This document shows positions 33,661-45,091 of a DNA stretch of 64,000 bases, in pieces. Positions within the stretch are counted from its first letter, which is position 1. Each line of letters begins with the position of its first letter. The position numbers and the translations under genes are program-made. The DNA is from Glycine soja. Lineage: Eukaryota > Streptophyta > Magnoliopsida > Fabales > Fabaceae. Below the pieces are notes generated by a model. That model saw nothing but the letters and a program-made list of their open reading frames with translations, searched no databases and was not told where the DNA came from. The stretch is from assembly GCF_004193775.1 (NCBI RefSeq), contig NC_041016.1, positions 36,791,334 to 36,855,333 of the forward strand, written 5' to 3'.

Positions 33661-34793
33661 ATTAAGAAGGGGGGGGGGGTTGAATTAATTATTCCTAAAC
33701 CTTTACTAATTAAAAAATTACTCTTCTAAGGCTTTTACTTATGTTGTTAAGAGAATGTGGAGTAGAAGAGAAAACTTAACAGAAAGTAAAAGCGGAAATT
33801 AAATGCACAGCAGAAAGTAAAAGAGTAGGGAAGAACGAAGCAAACACACAAGAGTTTTTATACTAGCTCGGCAACAACCCGTGCCTACATCCAGTCCCCA
33901 AGCGACCTGCGGTCCTTGAGATTTCTTTCAACCTTGTAAAAATCCTTTTACAAGCAAAGATCCACAAGGGATGTACCCTCCCTTGTTCTCTTTGAACCAG
34001 GTGGATGTACCCTCCACTGGAACTGATCCACAAGAGATGTACCCTCCACTGGAACTGATCCACAAGAGATGTACCCTCCACTGGAACTGATCCACAAGAG
34101 ATGTACCCTCTCTTGTTCTCAGTCAAACCCAAGTAGGTGTACCCTCTACTTGTACCACAAAGGATGTACCCTCCAATGTGTTAAGACAAAGATCTCAGAT
34201 TGTTAAACCTTTGATACTTTGTGAATGGGGATACAAAAGAATTCTCAGGCGGTTAGTCTTTTGAACACCTTTGCATTAGGGAAAGGGAAGAATCAAAAGA
34301 ATTCTCAGACTGTGTCGTTTTGAATTCTTTGACAAGGGAGAAGGAAGACACAAAAGAATTCAGGCGGTTAGTCCTTCGTTCTTTTGGAAAAGGGAGAAGA
34401 GAGACACAAAAAGAATTCAGGCGGTTACTCCTTGGCGAATTCTTTTTTGGCAAAGGGAGAAGAGATGAAAAGATGAATAGCACAAGTTTTCAAGGTTTAG
34501 AAAACCAGAAAACTTTGGAAAGCTTTTTGGCACAATGAAGAAGAAGAAGTTCAAAGAGATTCAGGGCTTGTAAAAGATTGATTGAATAAGTGTATTGAAA
34601 AGCAAATCAAAGCCTTGCTTTTATAGACTCTTCATGTTTGGCCAAGAGGACCATTTAGAAGAGTTATAACTTTTAGAAAAAATTAAAACCAATTTGAAAA
34701 AGTCAAAAACCTTTTGAAGAGTTACATCTTTTTGATTTATTCAGAAACAATCACTAGTAATCGATTACCAAATTAGTGTAATCGATTACACAA
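33661..34793 (-). repeat. LTR fragment (TAATCGATTA family) inserted in Tekay, left part
   Basis: It begins with a G11 run followed by TTGAATTAATTATTCC, like the LTR starts at 34820 and 43900, but the first bases (TGTTAGAC...) are lost. It contains a tandem repeat of about 32 bp (GATCCACAAGAGATGTACCC, 33980-34170) and degenerate 60-70-bp repeats around GAATTCAGGCGGTTAGTCC (34225-34450). A TAATCGATTA pair starts at 34758 and 34779. The minus-strand Sirevirus interrupts it at 34793; it resumes at 51073. No internal domain belongs to it, so it is a solo or truncated LTR. Confidence 0.7.
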
Positions 34794-37009
34794 TGTTAGA
34801 CAAGTGGCCTCAGATATCTTAAGAAGGGGGGGGGGTTGAATTAAGATATTCCAAACTACTTCCCCAATTAAAATCTATTTCACTTTCTTTTCAAGTTATA
34901 AATTCCCTTAACAATGAACTTCTTAAATATTAATTCAAATAAAACAATTTTGTTAGTGCTTAGCTCTACCGAGTGTTTAAAAGATTGGCTAAGATTTTGT
35001 TAAAACATAAGCACTTAGACAATGAAGGAAAGCTGGAGTTGCTGCACATGATGTCCAACGTTATGTCAAGGAATCAGATCGGGCTGCACAATACACAAGG
35101 CAAGATAAAATGTCAAATGAAGAATTGAAGCTGCAGGATCCACGATGTCGGATACAATGTCCAGGACATCCTGCCCGAAAATACTGGACACATAAATCTG
35201 TTATATCTTTAACAGATTGTGCAGGATCCACGATGTCGGACACGATGTCCTGACATCCGGCCCGAAAATACTGGACACATAAATCTGTTATCTCTTTAAC
35301 AGATTATTGTGCAGTTAGCAACAGATTTGGCGATCTATCTCTTGGAACGAATTAAAAGATAATTAAAGTTCGAATTACAAACTTGAATAGTTCGTTCAGG
35401 GATTAAAGATTAAAGATAAAAACTAAAAGATCAAACTGTATCTTTTAGATCTTTAAGTGCAGATTTTCAGGAAAATGATAGATCTCATCCAGCACAAGCT
35501 GTTGCAGCCCAGATACGCACACTGCTATATAAACATGAAGGCTGCACGAGTTTTCAACCAAGTCCGGGATTGAAGAGTTATTTTGTGAGTTTTGGGACTT
35601 GAGTGTTTTGTGAGCCACCTTGATGTCACCCTAACATCAAGTGTTGGACCTGAGTGTGTAGAGTTGATCTCTATAGTGTATGGAGTTGATCTCTATTGTT
35701 CAGAGAGCAATCTCTGGTGTGTATTCGATTTAATTGTAAACACGGGAGAGTGATTCAGAGGGAGTGAGAGGGGTTTCTCATATCTAAGAGTGGCTCTTAG
35801 GTAGAGGTTGCACGGGTAGTGGTTAGGTGAGAAGGTTGTAAACAGTGGCTGTTAGATCTTCGAACTAACACTATTTTAGTGGATTTCCTCCCTGGCTTGG
35901 TAGCCCCCAGATGTAGGTGACGTTGCACCGAACTGGGTTAACAATTCACTTGTGTTATTTACTTGTTTAATCTGCTCATACGGTCAAAATATAATCTGCA
36001 TGTTCTGAAGCGCGATGTCGTGACATCCTGTACGACATCTGTCCCCAGTATCAGAATTTCAAATTTGAATATGAATATAAAGCAATAATAAACAAAGGAG
36101 ATTAAGGGAAGAGAAAGTGCAAACTCAGATTTATACTGGTTCGGCCACACCCTTGTGCCTACGTCCAGCCCCCAAGCAACCCGCTTGAGAGTTCCACTAT
36201 CTTGTAAATTCCTTTTACAAGTTCTAAACACACAAGGACAATCCTTCCTTTGTGTTTAGAATTCCTTTACAACAAGAGACCCACAGTCTCTTAATCCCTT
36301 AGAGAATGAGGAGAAGAAGAAGAATGAACTCTCTAGAAAGAGATAGATTTTATAGATTGAGCACTCAAATAATTCCTTAATGAATTGCAATTGAATTGGC
36401 CAAGGAATTTTTAAGAGGATAGAATGATTTTTGCTCTTTGAGAGGATAAACACTTGTTGTTCTCAAAAACTCTGTCAAAATCGTGTCTCAAGTCACATAT
36501 ATATAGGCCTATGATAGCCATTCAATAACCACATAAAAAGATGTGACTGTTGAGAATGTTTTCTGAAAAAATCCTCTGGTAATCGATTACAATAAGTGTG
36601 TAATCGATTACACTCTTTAAAATTTGAATTAAAACGTTCAGAAACTGCTGGTAATCGATTACTATATATGTGTAATCGATTACACAGTGCAAATTTTGAA
36701 TTCAAATTTAAATAGCTGTTGTAAATCAGTTTTGGCCACTGGTAATCGATTACATCCTCTGGTAATCGATTACCAAAGAGTAAATTTGTTGAAAAAGACT
36801 TTTTTAACTTAAAATTCTTGGCCAAACCTTTTGCGATTTCAATTGGAATTCCCTTCCTATTTAATATCCTTTCTAAGACTCTATAGACTGTCTTGATCAT
36901 CCATCTTGAATATCTCTAATTGCTTTGTCTTGAGTAAATCTTTGAGAAGCATATGATTCATGTAATCCTTTGGCATCATCAAAACATTCAGCTTGATCCT
37001 TTGTCTACA
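34794..37009 (-). repeat. 3' LTR (left), interrupted by a solo SIRE1 LTR
   Basis: LTR sequence lies at 34794-34950 and 36067-37009. Minus-strand TATA box TATATATA is at about 36497-36505. TAATCGATTA palindromes start at 36580, 36601, 36652, 36673, 36743 and 36763, making three pairs with 21, 21 and 20 bp spacing. It ends TTTGTCTACA at 37009, next to the PPT. Confidence 0.9.
34951..36061 (+). mobile_element. Solo SIRE1-family LTR, TSD AATTT
   Basis: TGTTAGTGC to CAGAATTTCA, 1111 bp, oriented opposite to SIRE1 copies A and B. It is flanked by AATTT at 34946-34950 and 36062-36066. The uninterrupted site AAACAATTTGAATATG is present at 44014 and 50117 in the matching LTRs, which proves the insertion. 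It is more diverged than the other SIRE1 LTRs and contains an internal duplication around the dyad region (35129-35270). A solo LTR is what remains after recombination between the two LTRs of one element. Confidence 0.92.
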
Positions 37010-37407
37010 ATGTCCCCCTTTTTGATGATGACAATTCCTGAAATCAAAACAAGCTATATACAAGATGATAGCACGTTCACACAACCCATACTCCCCCTAT
37101 CTTTTGGCATGTATGCCTAATTGATTTCTAACCCATATGTGTTCTCCCAAGTTCTCTCCCCCTTTGGAAACATCAAAAAGAACTAGATCAAAACAATCAA
37201 TATCCAAACATTAACACAATAAATATCCAAACAAAGCCAACCATTAAATCGAAATAAATCCATACAATGTCATAATTAACCAAAACAAAAGCGAGAATTA
37301 TAATAATAGTGCAAGACTAGAACAAAAAGCCAAATACATGGCAATAAAGCAAAGTACTAATAATATTTGACTACTAATTAAACTAAGTTAGAATAATAAC
37401 ATATAAT
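37010..37407 (-). mobile_element. PPT and 3' untranslated zone
   Basis: The minus-strand tract AAAAAGGGGGACAT (37010-37023) touches the LTR. More purine runs appear at 37091-37098 (GGGGGAG) and 37158-37166 (GGGGGAGAG). The rest is AT-rich and non-coding. Confidence 0.8.
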
Positions 37408-38508
37408 CTAAGAGGATGAAGGAGGCGGTGGTGGTGGATCAAAGCAAGTTCGGATGAAGGAGAGATCTTCTTCAACCCTAGTGATCCTTGATTCCATAGC
37501 ATCGAACCGCATGTCAACTTGCAATTCCATGGCATCAAACTTGTCCATAAGCCTTTGAAGAAGAGTGGAATTATCTTCAACTGGTATGTGGCCTTCATCA
37601 TCAGCAGGTGGAACACCCTTTTTGACCCAAGAGCCATCACGCTCTTTGCGGTAACCAAAAGAAGCAATCACAGCAGCACCAATTAAAAAAGATCGCTTGA
37701 TTGGAACATAAGGTTCAGAATCAAGAGGAATTTGAAAATGGCGGAAAAAGAGAGTGACAAGCTGTGGATATGGTAGTGGAGCATTTAATCGCAATGCCTT
37801 ATGCATGCGATATCTGACTAAGTGTGCCCAGTTAAGTTGACGCCCTGTATGAAAGGCCCACATGATAATTAGATCTTCCTCAGAAACCTGGGCAAGGTTG
37901 GAAGACCATGGAAGCAAAATACGCACAATTAAATAGTGAAGGATGCGACTTTCAAAAGCCAATGACCCGGCAAGAAGACGTCCGGTCATATCCGCATTGT
38001 TGGTGCAAACCAACTAGCGGGCATCATGGGCAGAGAAATCAAATTTCCAGTCGTCATTCAGTGTACCTTCAAATGGTACACCATCACTGGGTAATTTGGT
38101 TAAGTCATGGAAAAGGGACTGGTCAATGACCATTTTTATCCCAAAAATTTCAGAAATCAGAGTGTTGTCCTGAATTTCAAGATTACAATAAAAAGCTTTA
38201 ACCAATTCAGGATAAATAGGCAATTGTAATGACATAAAAGGTAGAAGACCTAAGTACTGAAAGGCTTGAATGCAATCAAAGGTTTCAGCAGAAAAGAATT
38301 CCATATCAATAAACTTAGGGTCGATAATGGAACGAGATGAGAAAAGATTGGAGTACCGTTTCTGCTTTTCGTCGGAAGAAAACACTGAGGAAGAGGACAA
38401 TGAGGGTGGAATTGGTGCTGTGGATGCGCTAGTGGCTCCAGAACGATGAGCCCTTGAAGCCGAAGCGGAGGCGGAAGAACCCTTTCGTTTCTTTGACGAT
38501 TCTGCCAT
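37408..38508 (-). pseudogene. env-like: Env-like protein of the TAATCGATTA Sirevirus (one stop)
   Basis: A frame of about 366 codons starts at the ATG at 38508 and has a single TAG at 38011-38013. The N-terminus is MAESSKKRKGSS, followed by a Ser/Ala-rich stretch. A globular region holds FMSLQLPIYPELVKAFY, VPFEGTLNDDWKFDFSAHD, LHYLIVRILLPWSS and NWAHLVRYRMHKALRL. The end has heptad-like MDKFDAMELQVDMRFDAMES and a Pro/Ser tail. It is collinear with 725-1867. Unlike in SIRE1, it is not in the pol frame and starts 480 bp after pol, so readthrough cannot produce it; a promoter of its own is more likely. The role is unknown, and env-like refers only to its position. Confidence 0.8.
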
Positions 38509-38688
38509 TTGAGGGAGTTTTTGCAGATTTTAATCGGTGAAATCAAAAGAAAAATGAAAAAGAAGAAGATTGCAATTTACGGGAGTTGATTTGATGAAGA
38601 AATGAGTGAGATAGGAAGGTTTGGAAGTTTGGGAATGGAGGTACGGCACAAGGAGGAAGGGGCTGTGCAGGAGATTCTGAAAACGTGA

Positions 38689-38847
38689 TATTTATAGAGC
38701 AGGACGCGTGGTAATCGATTACAAGTAATGGTAATCGATTACAGGAGGAGGCAGCCTACTGGTAATCGATTACATGAATACTGTAATCGATTACAGGCCA
38801 TCTGTTTTGGTGTAATCGATTACAGTATTCATGTAATCGATTACCAG
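38689..38847 (-). promoter_or_regulatory. Putative env-like promoter: TATA box and phased palindrome array
   Basis: The minus-strand TATA box CTATAAATA is at 38697-38689, about 188 bp before the env-like ATG. Upstream are six perfect TAATCGATTA copies starting at 38712, 38732, 38763, 38784, 38813 and 38834 (steps 20, 31, 21, 29, 21). 38759-38795 and 38811-38847 are perfect reverse complements (37 bp) around a 15-bp loop. The layout matches 391-543 on the plus strand. Confidence 0.65.
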
Positions 38848-38989
38848 AACAAAAAATAGCCTTTTCCTAAAAGAAAACTTATTTCTTAAGTCTAAAAACT
38901 TATGTTATTTAAAGAGTTAATTATACTAACAAGAAAAGTAAACTAAATTAAACAAGACAAGTGTCATACTTCATCAAAAACACAATCAA

Positions 38990-41900
38990 TCATTCAAAAA
39001 AAAAATACCTATTCAAATCACTAAGGTCTAAAAGCCCTAATTCTCTTCTTATTGAAAAGAATATTTCTTTTGGGAGAGGTTTTGTAAAGATATCAGCAAG
39101 CTGATTCTTTGTATCAACAAACTCTAATATACAATCTCCCTTTAGGACATGATCTCTAAGAAAATGGTGCCTAATTTCTATATGTTTGGTTCTAGAGTGT
39201 TGAACAGGGTTTTTGGATAGATTTATGGCACTAGTGTTATCACACCTAATAGGTATACGATCAAGAAGGATACCATAGTCAGATAATTGTTGCTTCATCC
39301 ATAAAATTTGTGCACAACAACTGCCGGCAGAAATATATTCCGCTTCAGCAGTGGACAAAGCAACACTATTTTGTTTCTTACTATGCCATGAGACAAGAGC
39401 GGATCCAATGAATTGACAAGTTCCACTTGTGCTTTTTCTATCAGTTTTAGATCCGGCAAAGTCCGAATCAGAATATCTTATTAAGTTACATGTTGAGTTC
39501 TTAGGATACCATAATCCTAAATTTATTGTACCTAATAGATATCTCATGATTCTCTTAACTGTACTCAAATGTGATTGTTTGGGGTTGGATTGAAACCTAG
39601 CACACATGCATACACTAAACATAATATCAGGCCTACTAGCAGATAAATAGAGAAGAGATCCGATCATACCTCGATACTGTTTCATGTCTATAGATTGACC
39701 AGATTCATCTTTATCTAAGTAACAGCTAGTGCTCATCGGTGTAGCCATGTGTTTTGCATTTTCCATCCCAAATCTTTTTATTAATTCTTTGCAGTACTTG
39801 GCTTGATTGATGAATATACCTTCTTGAGTTTGCTTGATTTGTAATCCCAGGAAGTACTTTAGTTCTCCCATCATTGACATTTCAAATTCACTTTTCATAT
39901 CAAGGGAAAACTCCTTGCACAATGAATCATTAGTGGATCCAAAAATTATATCATCAACATATATTTGAACCAACAAAATATCATTATGTTTTCTCTTTAT
40001 GAATAATGTGGTATCCACTTACCTCTAGAGAATTCTTTTTCTAGAAGAAAATTACTTAAGCGTTCATACCAAGCCCTAGGGGCTTGTTTCAAACCATAAA
40101 GAGCCTTTTGCAATTTATAAACATGATTTGGTTTATCTGGGATTTCAAAGCCTGGGGGTTGTTCAACATATACTTCTTCTTGAATTAAACCATTTAGAAA
40201 ACCACTTTTAACATCCATTTGATAGAGTTTAAAATTCATTATGGATGCATATGCTAAGAGCATTCTAATGGCTTCTAATCTTGCAACTGGAGCATATGTT
40301 TCTTCATAGTCTATTCCCTCTTCTTAATTATACCCTTTTGCTACTAACCTAGCCTTATTTCTAATAATTATGCCATGTTCATCTAATTTATTTCTAAAAA
40401 CCCATTTTGTTCCTATGACAGGATAATTTTCAGGTTTTTCTACTAGTTTCCACACATTATTTCTTTCAAATTGATTTAGTTCTTCTTGCATGGCAATGAT
40501 CCAGTTATCATCTATTATGGCTTCTTTTATATTTTTAGGTTCAATCATAGATACAAAAGCCATATTATTGCATAAATCTTTAAGAGAATGTCTAGTTGTT
40601 ACCCCTTTTGAGATATCACCAATAATGTTGTCGAGGGGATGATCTCTTTAAGCTTTCCATTCTCTTGGAAGTTCATCATTTGATTTGACTTCTTCTGGAG
40701 GATCTTCATTGTTTCCTTTATCATTTCCTTTGGAATCTTCTTCATGAATATTCATATGTTCTAAAGAATCTGCAATATCATCTAGCATATTCTTTCTTGA
40801 CAAGATAGCATTAGATTCATCAAAGGTAACATGAATGGATTCCTCGATATTCATAGTTCTTTTATTATATATCCTATATGCTTTGCTTTGTGATGAATAT
40901 CCAAGAAAAATACCTTCATCAGATTTTGCATCGAATTTTCCTAGATTATCTTTACCATTATTAAGCACAAAGCACTTGCAACCAAAAACATGTAGATGAG
41001 AAATATTTGGTTTTCTACCATTATATAACTCATATGGGGTTTTCTTTAAAATGGGTCTTATTAAGGCCCTATTCATGATGTAACATGCAATATTGACAGC
41101 TTCAGCCCAAAAATACTTTGGAAGAGAAGTATCATTTAATAAAGTTCTTGCAATTTCTTCCAATGACCTATTTTTCCTCTCAACAACTCCATTTTGTTGA
41201 GGGGTTCTAGGTGCAGAAAAATTGTGTTCAATACCATGTTCATCACAGAATAATTCAAAATCTTTATTTTCAAATTCACCCCCATGATCACTTCTAATGG
41301 ATGCAATCTTGAGATTTTTCTTGTTTTGTATGACTTTAGCAAGTTTTGTAAATGCTTGGAATGAATCACTTTTATGTGTAATAAATAATGTCCAAGTATA
41401 TCTAGAGAAATCATAAACTATAACTAGAGCATAGTAACTTCCTCCAAAACTCATGGTTCTAGATGGACCAAATAAATCCATATGCAATAATTGTAAGGGT
41501 TGAGTGGTTGAAACAACATTTTTAGGTTTGAATGAGACTCTTGTTTGTTTTCCCTTTTGACATGCATCACATAATTTATCTTTTTCAAATTTCAATTTAG
41601 GCAAACCAACTACTAAATCTTTTGAAATTAATTTATTTAAGTGATCCATGTTTATGTGAGCAATTCTTTTATGCCATAACGATGGATCATCATCTTTGCT
41701 AAGAAAGCAATGATTGTTTTCTAGTTTTATGCTTAAGTCTATCATGTAAACATTATTGACTCTATGTCCTACATGCTTTATATTAATGTCATGCTTATGT
41801 TCTATAAGACATTTTTGAGAATCAAATGATACTAGATAGACTTTGTCGCATAATTGACTAACGCTAAGCAGGTTGTGCTTAAGGCTTTCAACAAGTAGAA

Positions 41901-43816
41901 CATTTTCAATGGAGTTTGAAGAATTTGTACCTATTTTACCAACTCCAAGGATTCTACCTTTGTTGTTGTCACCATATGTTACGTGCCCACTTTTCTTTGG
42001 AGAGATATGTGTAAAATTTGATGCATCTCCAGTCATATGTTTTGAGCATCCGCTATCTATGTACCACTTCTTCCTCAAAGACACCTACATATCAAATTTT
42101 TTGACTTAGGTACCCTAACTTTATTGGGTCCTTGCATGTTAGTATAAACTGAGGATCCTTTTGGCACCCATATCATTTTAATGTTGCTGTAATTTTTCTT
42201 GAAGTAGCAAGTTGATATGCCATGTCCTCTTCTTCCACAGTAAAAACAAGTTATATAATTACATTTTTGTGTGGAAGTAGAAAGTTTTTATAAACTTTTG
42301 TTGTTTTTCAGATTTATACCCTAGTCCATTCTTATTGGAAACATATCTTTGTATACTTAATATGACATCTAAATTATTTTTACTATAAGAAAATTTAGCA
42401 AGTGAATTTTTCAACTCTTTAATTTCTTTTTCATATTTTTCACAACAACTACAAGGATCTGATAGTTTCTTGTCAGAAATAGTGGAGACATTAACTTTTT
42501 CATTTGTTTTAGAAATTGAGACTTCATTTCTAAGATGATCTAATTCTTTGTTTAATTTTGAGATTTCATTTTCTAAATTTGAAATTGTTTTCTTTGAAGA
42601 TGAAACTAATTTTGCAAGTTTAATTGATTCTTTATGCAGATCAGCAAATGCTTCTTGCAATTCATCAAAAGAAATAGATAAGTTATTTGAAGATGTTACC
42701 TCTTCATCACTTTCGTAACTTTTAGCCATAAGGCAGAGATTTATCTCTTCATTTTCTGAATCTTTAGAAGATTCCATATCATTTTCATCCCATGTGATGT
42801 ATGCTTTCTTCAGTTTCTTTTCACTAAGATTTTTCTTTTCAGATTTCTCCATCTTTTTCTTGAAGATGGGACAATCAACCCTCAGATGTCCAGGTTGATT
42901 ACATTCAAGGCATTTTAAAGTAGAGGATGAAGTTTTTGTCCTTCTCTTTGATTTAAAATTGGGTCGCCTCTGATTTCCTCTTACTTTAAGAAACTTGTTG
43001 AATCTTTTTACAAAAAGACTTAGATCATCATCATCATCTGGATCATTTTCCTGATCACTTTCTTCTTGAATTGAGGATGATGCTTTAAGAGCAATTCCTT
43101 TCTTTTTCTTGTCATTTTCTTCATGTTGGTTTAATCTCAATAATTCCATCTCGTGTTCCTGCAACTTTCCAAATAGGCAAGGGACATGTTAGACAAATCT
43201 CTTGATTCAGTAATGGCCGTTACTTTGGGTTGCCATTCTCTACTTAAACATCTTAACACCTTGTTTATGAGATCCTCATTTTGAAATTCTTTACCTAAGG
43301 CTGCCAGATGATTTACTATATGTGTAAATCTCTTTTGCATGCTTTGAATATTTTCATTTGCATTCATTCTAAATAATTCATACTCATGAGTTAGTGCATT
43401 TATCCTAGATCTTTTAAACATCTGTAGTTCCTTCATGTGTTAATCGAAGAGTGTCCCACATTTCCTTAGCACTCTTACAATTTGAAACTTCTGAAATATT
43501 CATCCATTCCCAGGGCAGATGTTATTATGTTTTTGGCTTTTAAATTGTATTGTACTCGTTTTCTATCCTCTTCAGACCATCTATCTCTAGGTTTTTCTAT
43601 AGTTATAATTTCACTTGATGAACTGCCATCTATTGTAATTCTTTCTACTGTGGTGGGTATATAAGGCCCTATTTCTATGGCTTCCCAAATATTTAGGTCT
43701 ATTGCCTCAATAAAAATTTGCATTCGGGTTTTCCAGTAATGGTAACCCTCTCCATTAAAGATTGGAGGTCTATTAATAGAATTCCCTTATGGAAATAAGG
43801 AGTTTGCTGAGGCCAT
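38990..43816 (-). pseudogene. Gag-Pol copy 1 of the TAATCGATTA Sirevirus, many frame breaks
   Basis: Gag starts at the ATG at 43816 with a stop at codon 10, as in copy 2. The pieces are: gag 43723-43137 and 43164-42259 (CLECNQPGHLRVDC knuckle), protease WYIDSGCSKHMTG, integrase (HMDLFGPSR, IRSDHGGEFEN, QQNGVVERKN) at 42084-40648, RT at 40563-39997, then YVDDIIFG and RNase H (YSDSDFAGSKTDRKSTSG) at 40018-38990. Relative to copy 2 there are single-base insertions or deletions near 40020, 42100, 42285, 43405 and 43489, a 5-base deletion near 43175, and only a few substitutions. Most breaks sit in homopolymers, so some may be sequencing errors. A shared TAA after RLVAKGYN (40321-40323) is probably genuine. 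Confidence 0.85.
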
Positions 43817-43854
43817 CTTTTTCTTGAAGCTTCTAAACTTTATACAAGAATGAA

Positions 43855-43866
43855 GCTCTGATACCA
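43855..43866 (-). other. Primer-binding site of gag-pol copy 1
   Basis: TGGTATCAGAGC on the minus strand, initiator tRNA-Met type, two bases from the LTR piece at 43869. Confidence 0.85.
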
Positions 43867-43868
43867 CT

Positions 43869-44152
43869 TGTTAGACAAGTGGCCTCAGATATCTTAAGAA
43901 GGGGGGGTTGAATTAAGATATTCCAAACTACTTCCCCAATTAAAATCTATTTCACTTTCTTTTCAAGTTATAAATTCCCTTAACAATGAACTTCTTAAAT
44001 ATTAATTCAAATAAAACAATTTGAATATGAATATAAAGCAATAATAAACAAAGGAGATTAAGGGAAGAGAAAGTGCAAACTCAGATTTATACTGGTTCGG
44101 CCACACCCTTGTGCCTACGTCCAGTCCCCAAGCAACCCGCTTGAGAGTTCCT
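43869..44152 (-). repeat. LTR fragment at the internal junction
   Basis: This matches 49970-50253 (the start of the LTR on the plus strand) almost base for base, then stops at GAGAGTTCC where integrase sequence begins. It has no U3 and no LTR end. Confidence 0.88.
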
Positions 44153-44705
44153 TACTTTGGAAGAGAAGTATCATTTATAAAGTTCTTGCAATTTCTTCCA
44201 ATGACTATTTTTCCTCTCAACAACTCCATTTTGTTGAGGGGTTCTAGGTGCAAGAAAAATTGTGTTCAATACCATGTTCATCACAGAATAATTCAAAATC
44301 TTTATTTTCAAATTCACCCCATGATCACTTCTAATGGATGCAATCTTGAGATTTTTCTGTGTTTGTATGACTTTAGCAAGTTTTGTAAATGCTTGGAATG
44401 AATCACTTTTATGTGTAATAAATAATGTTCCAAGTATATCTAGAGAAATCATAAACTATAACTAGAGCATAGTAACTTCCTCCAAAACTCATGGTTCTAG
44501 ATGGACCAAATAAATCCATATGCAATAATTGTAAGGGTTGAGTGGTTGAAACAACATTTTTAGGTTTGAATGAGACTCTTGTTTGTTTTCCCTTTTGGAC
44601 ATGCATCACATAATTTATCTTTTTCAAATTTCAATTTAGGCAAACAACTACTAATCTTTTGAATTAATTTATTGTAAAGTGATCCATGTTTATGTGAGCA
44701 ATCTT
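44153..44705 (-). pseudogene. Misplaced integrase scrap with dense one-base indels
   Basis: This corresponds to integrase core sequence at about 41114-41670 (and 47212-47770). Within about 550 bp it has ten or more single-base insertions or deletions, many in homopolymers: for example GACCTATTT became GACTATTT, CACCCCC became CACCCC, and TTTTGACATG became TTTTGGACATG. The surrounding copies are nearly identical, so this patch does not behave like aged DNA. It links an LTR piece to env-promoter sequence with no normal element logic. Confidence 0.85.
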
Positions 44706-45091
44706 CTTAATAGGTTTGGAAGTTTGGGAATGGAGGTACGGCACAAGGAGGAAGGGGCTGTGCAGGAGATTCTGAAAACGTGATATTTATAGAGCAGGAC
44801 GCGTGGTAATCGATTACAAGTAATGGTAATCGATTACAGGAGGAGGCAGCCTACTGGTAATCGATTACATGAATACTGTAATCGATTACAGGCCATCTGT
44901 TTTGGTGTAATCGATTACAGTATTCATGTAATCGATTACCAGAACAAAAAATAGCCTTTTCCTAAAAGAAAACTTATTTCTTAAGTCTAAAAACTTATGT
45001 TATTTAAAGAGTTAATTATACTAACAAGAAAAGTAAACTAAATTAAACAAGACAAGTGTCATACTTCATCAAAAACACAATCAATCATTCA
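44706..45091 (-). promoter_or_regulatory. Second copy of the env-like promoter zone, without its ORF
   Basis: Matches 38618-38990: TATA box at about 44784-44792, and six TAATCGATTA palindromes with the same 37-bp inverted repeat (44854-44890 and 44906-44942, loop 44891-44905). The env-like ORF that should follow is absent because the sequence switches to integrase at 44705. Confidence 0.75.

Noticed and set aside
33980..34170. Tandem GATGTACCCTCCACTGG units as a possible binding-site array or small satellite.
   Set aside because: There are only three to four decayed units within an LTR fragment; local slippage is a sufficient explanation.
38712..38847. Repeated TAATCGATTA units with 10-20-bp spacers looked like a CRISPR-type array.
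   Set aside because: Units are 10-14 bp, spacers are far too short, no cas genes exist, and the same units lie in plant LTRs.
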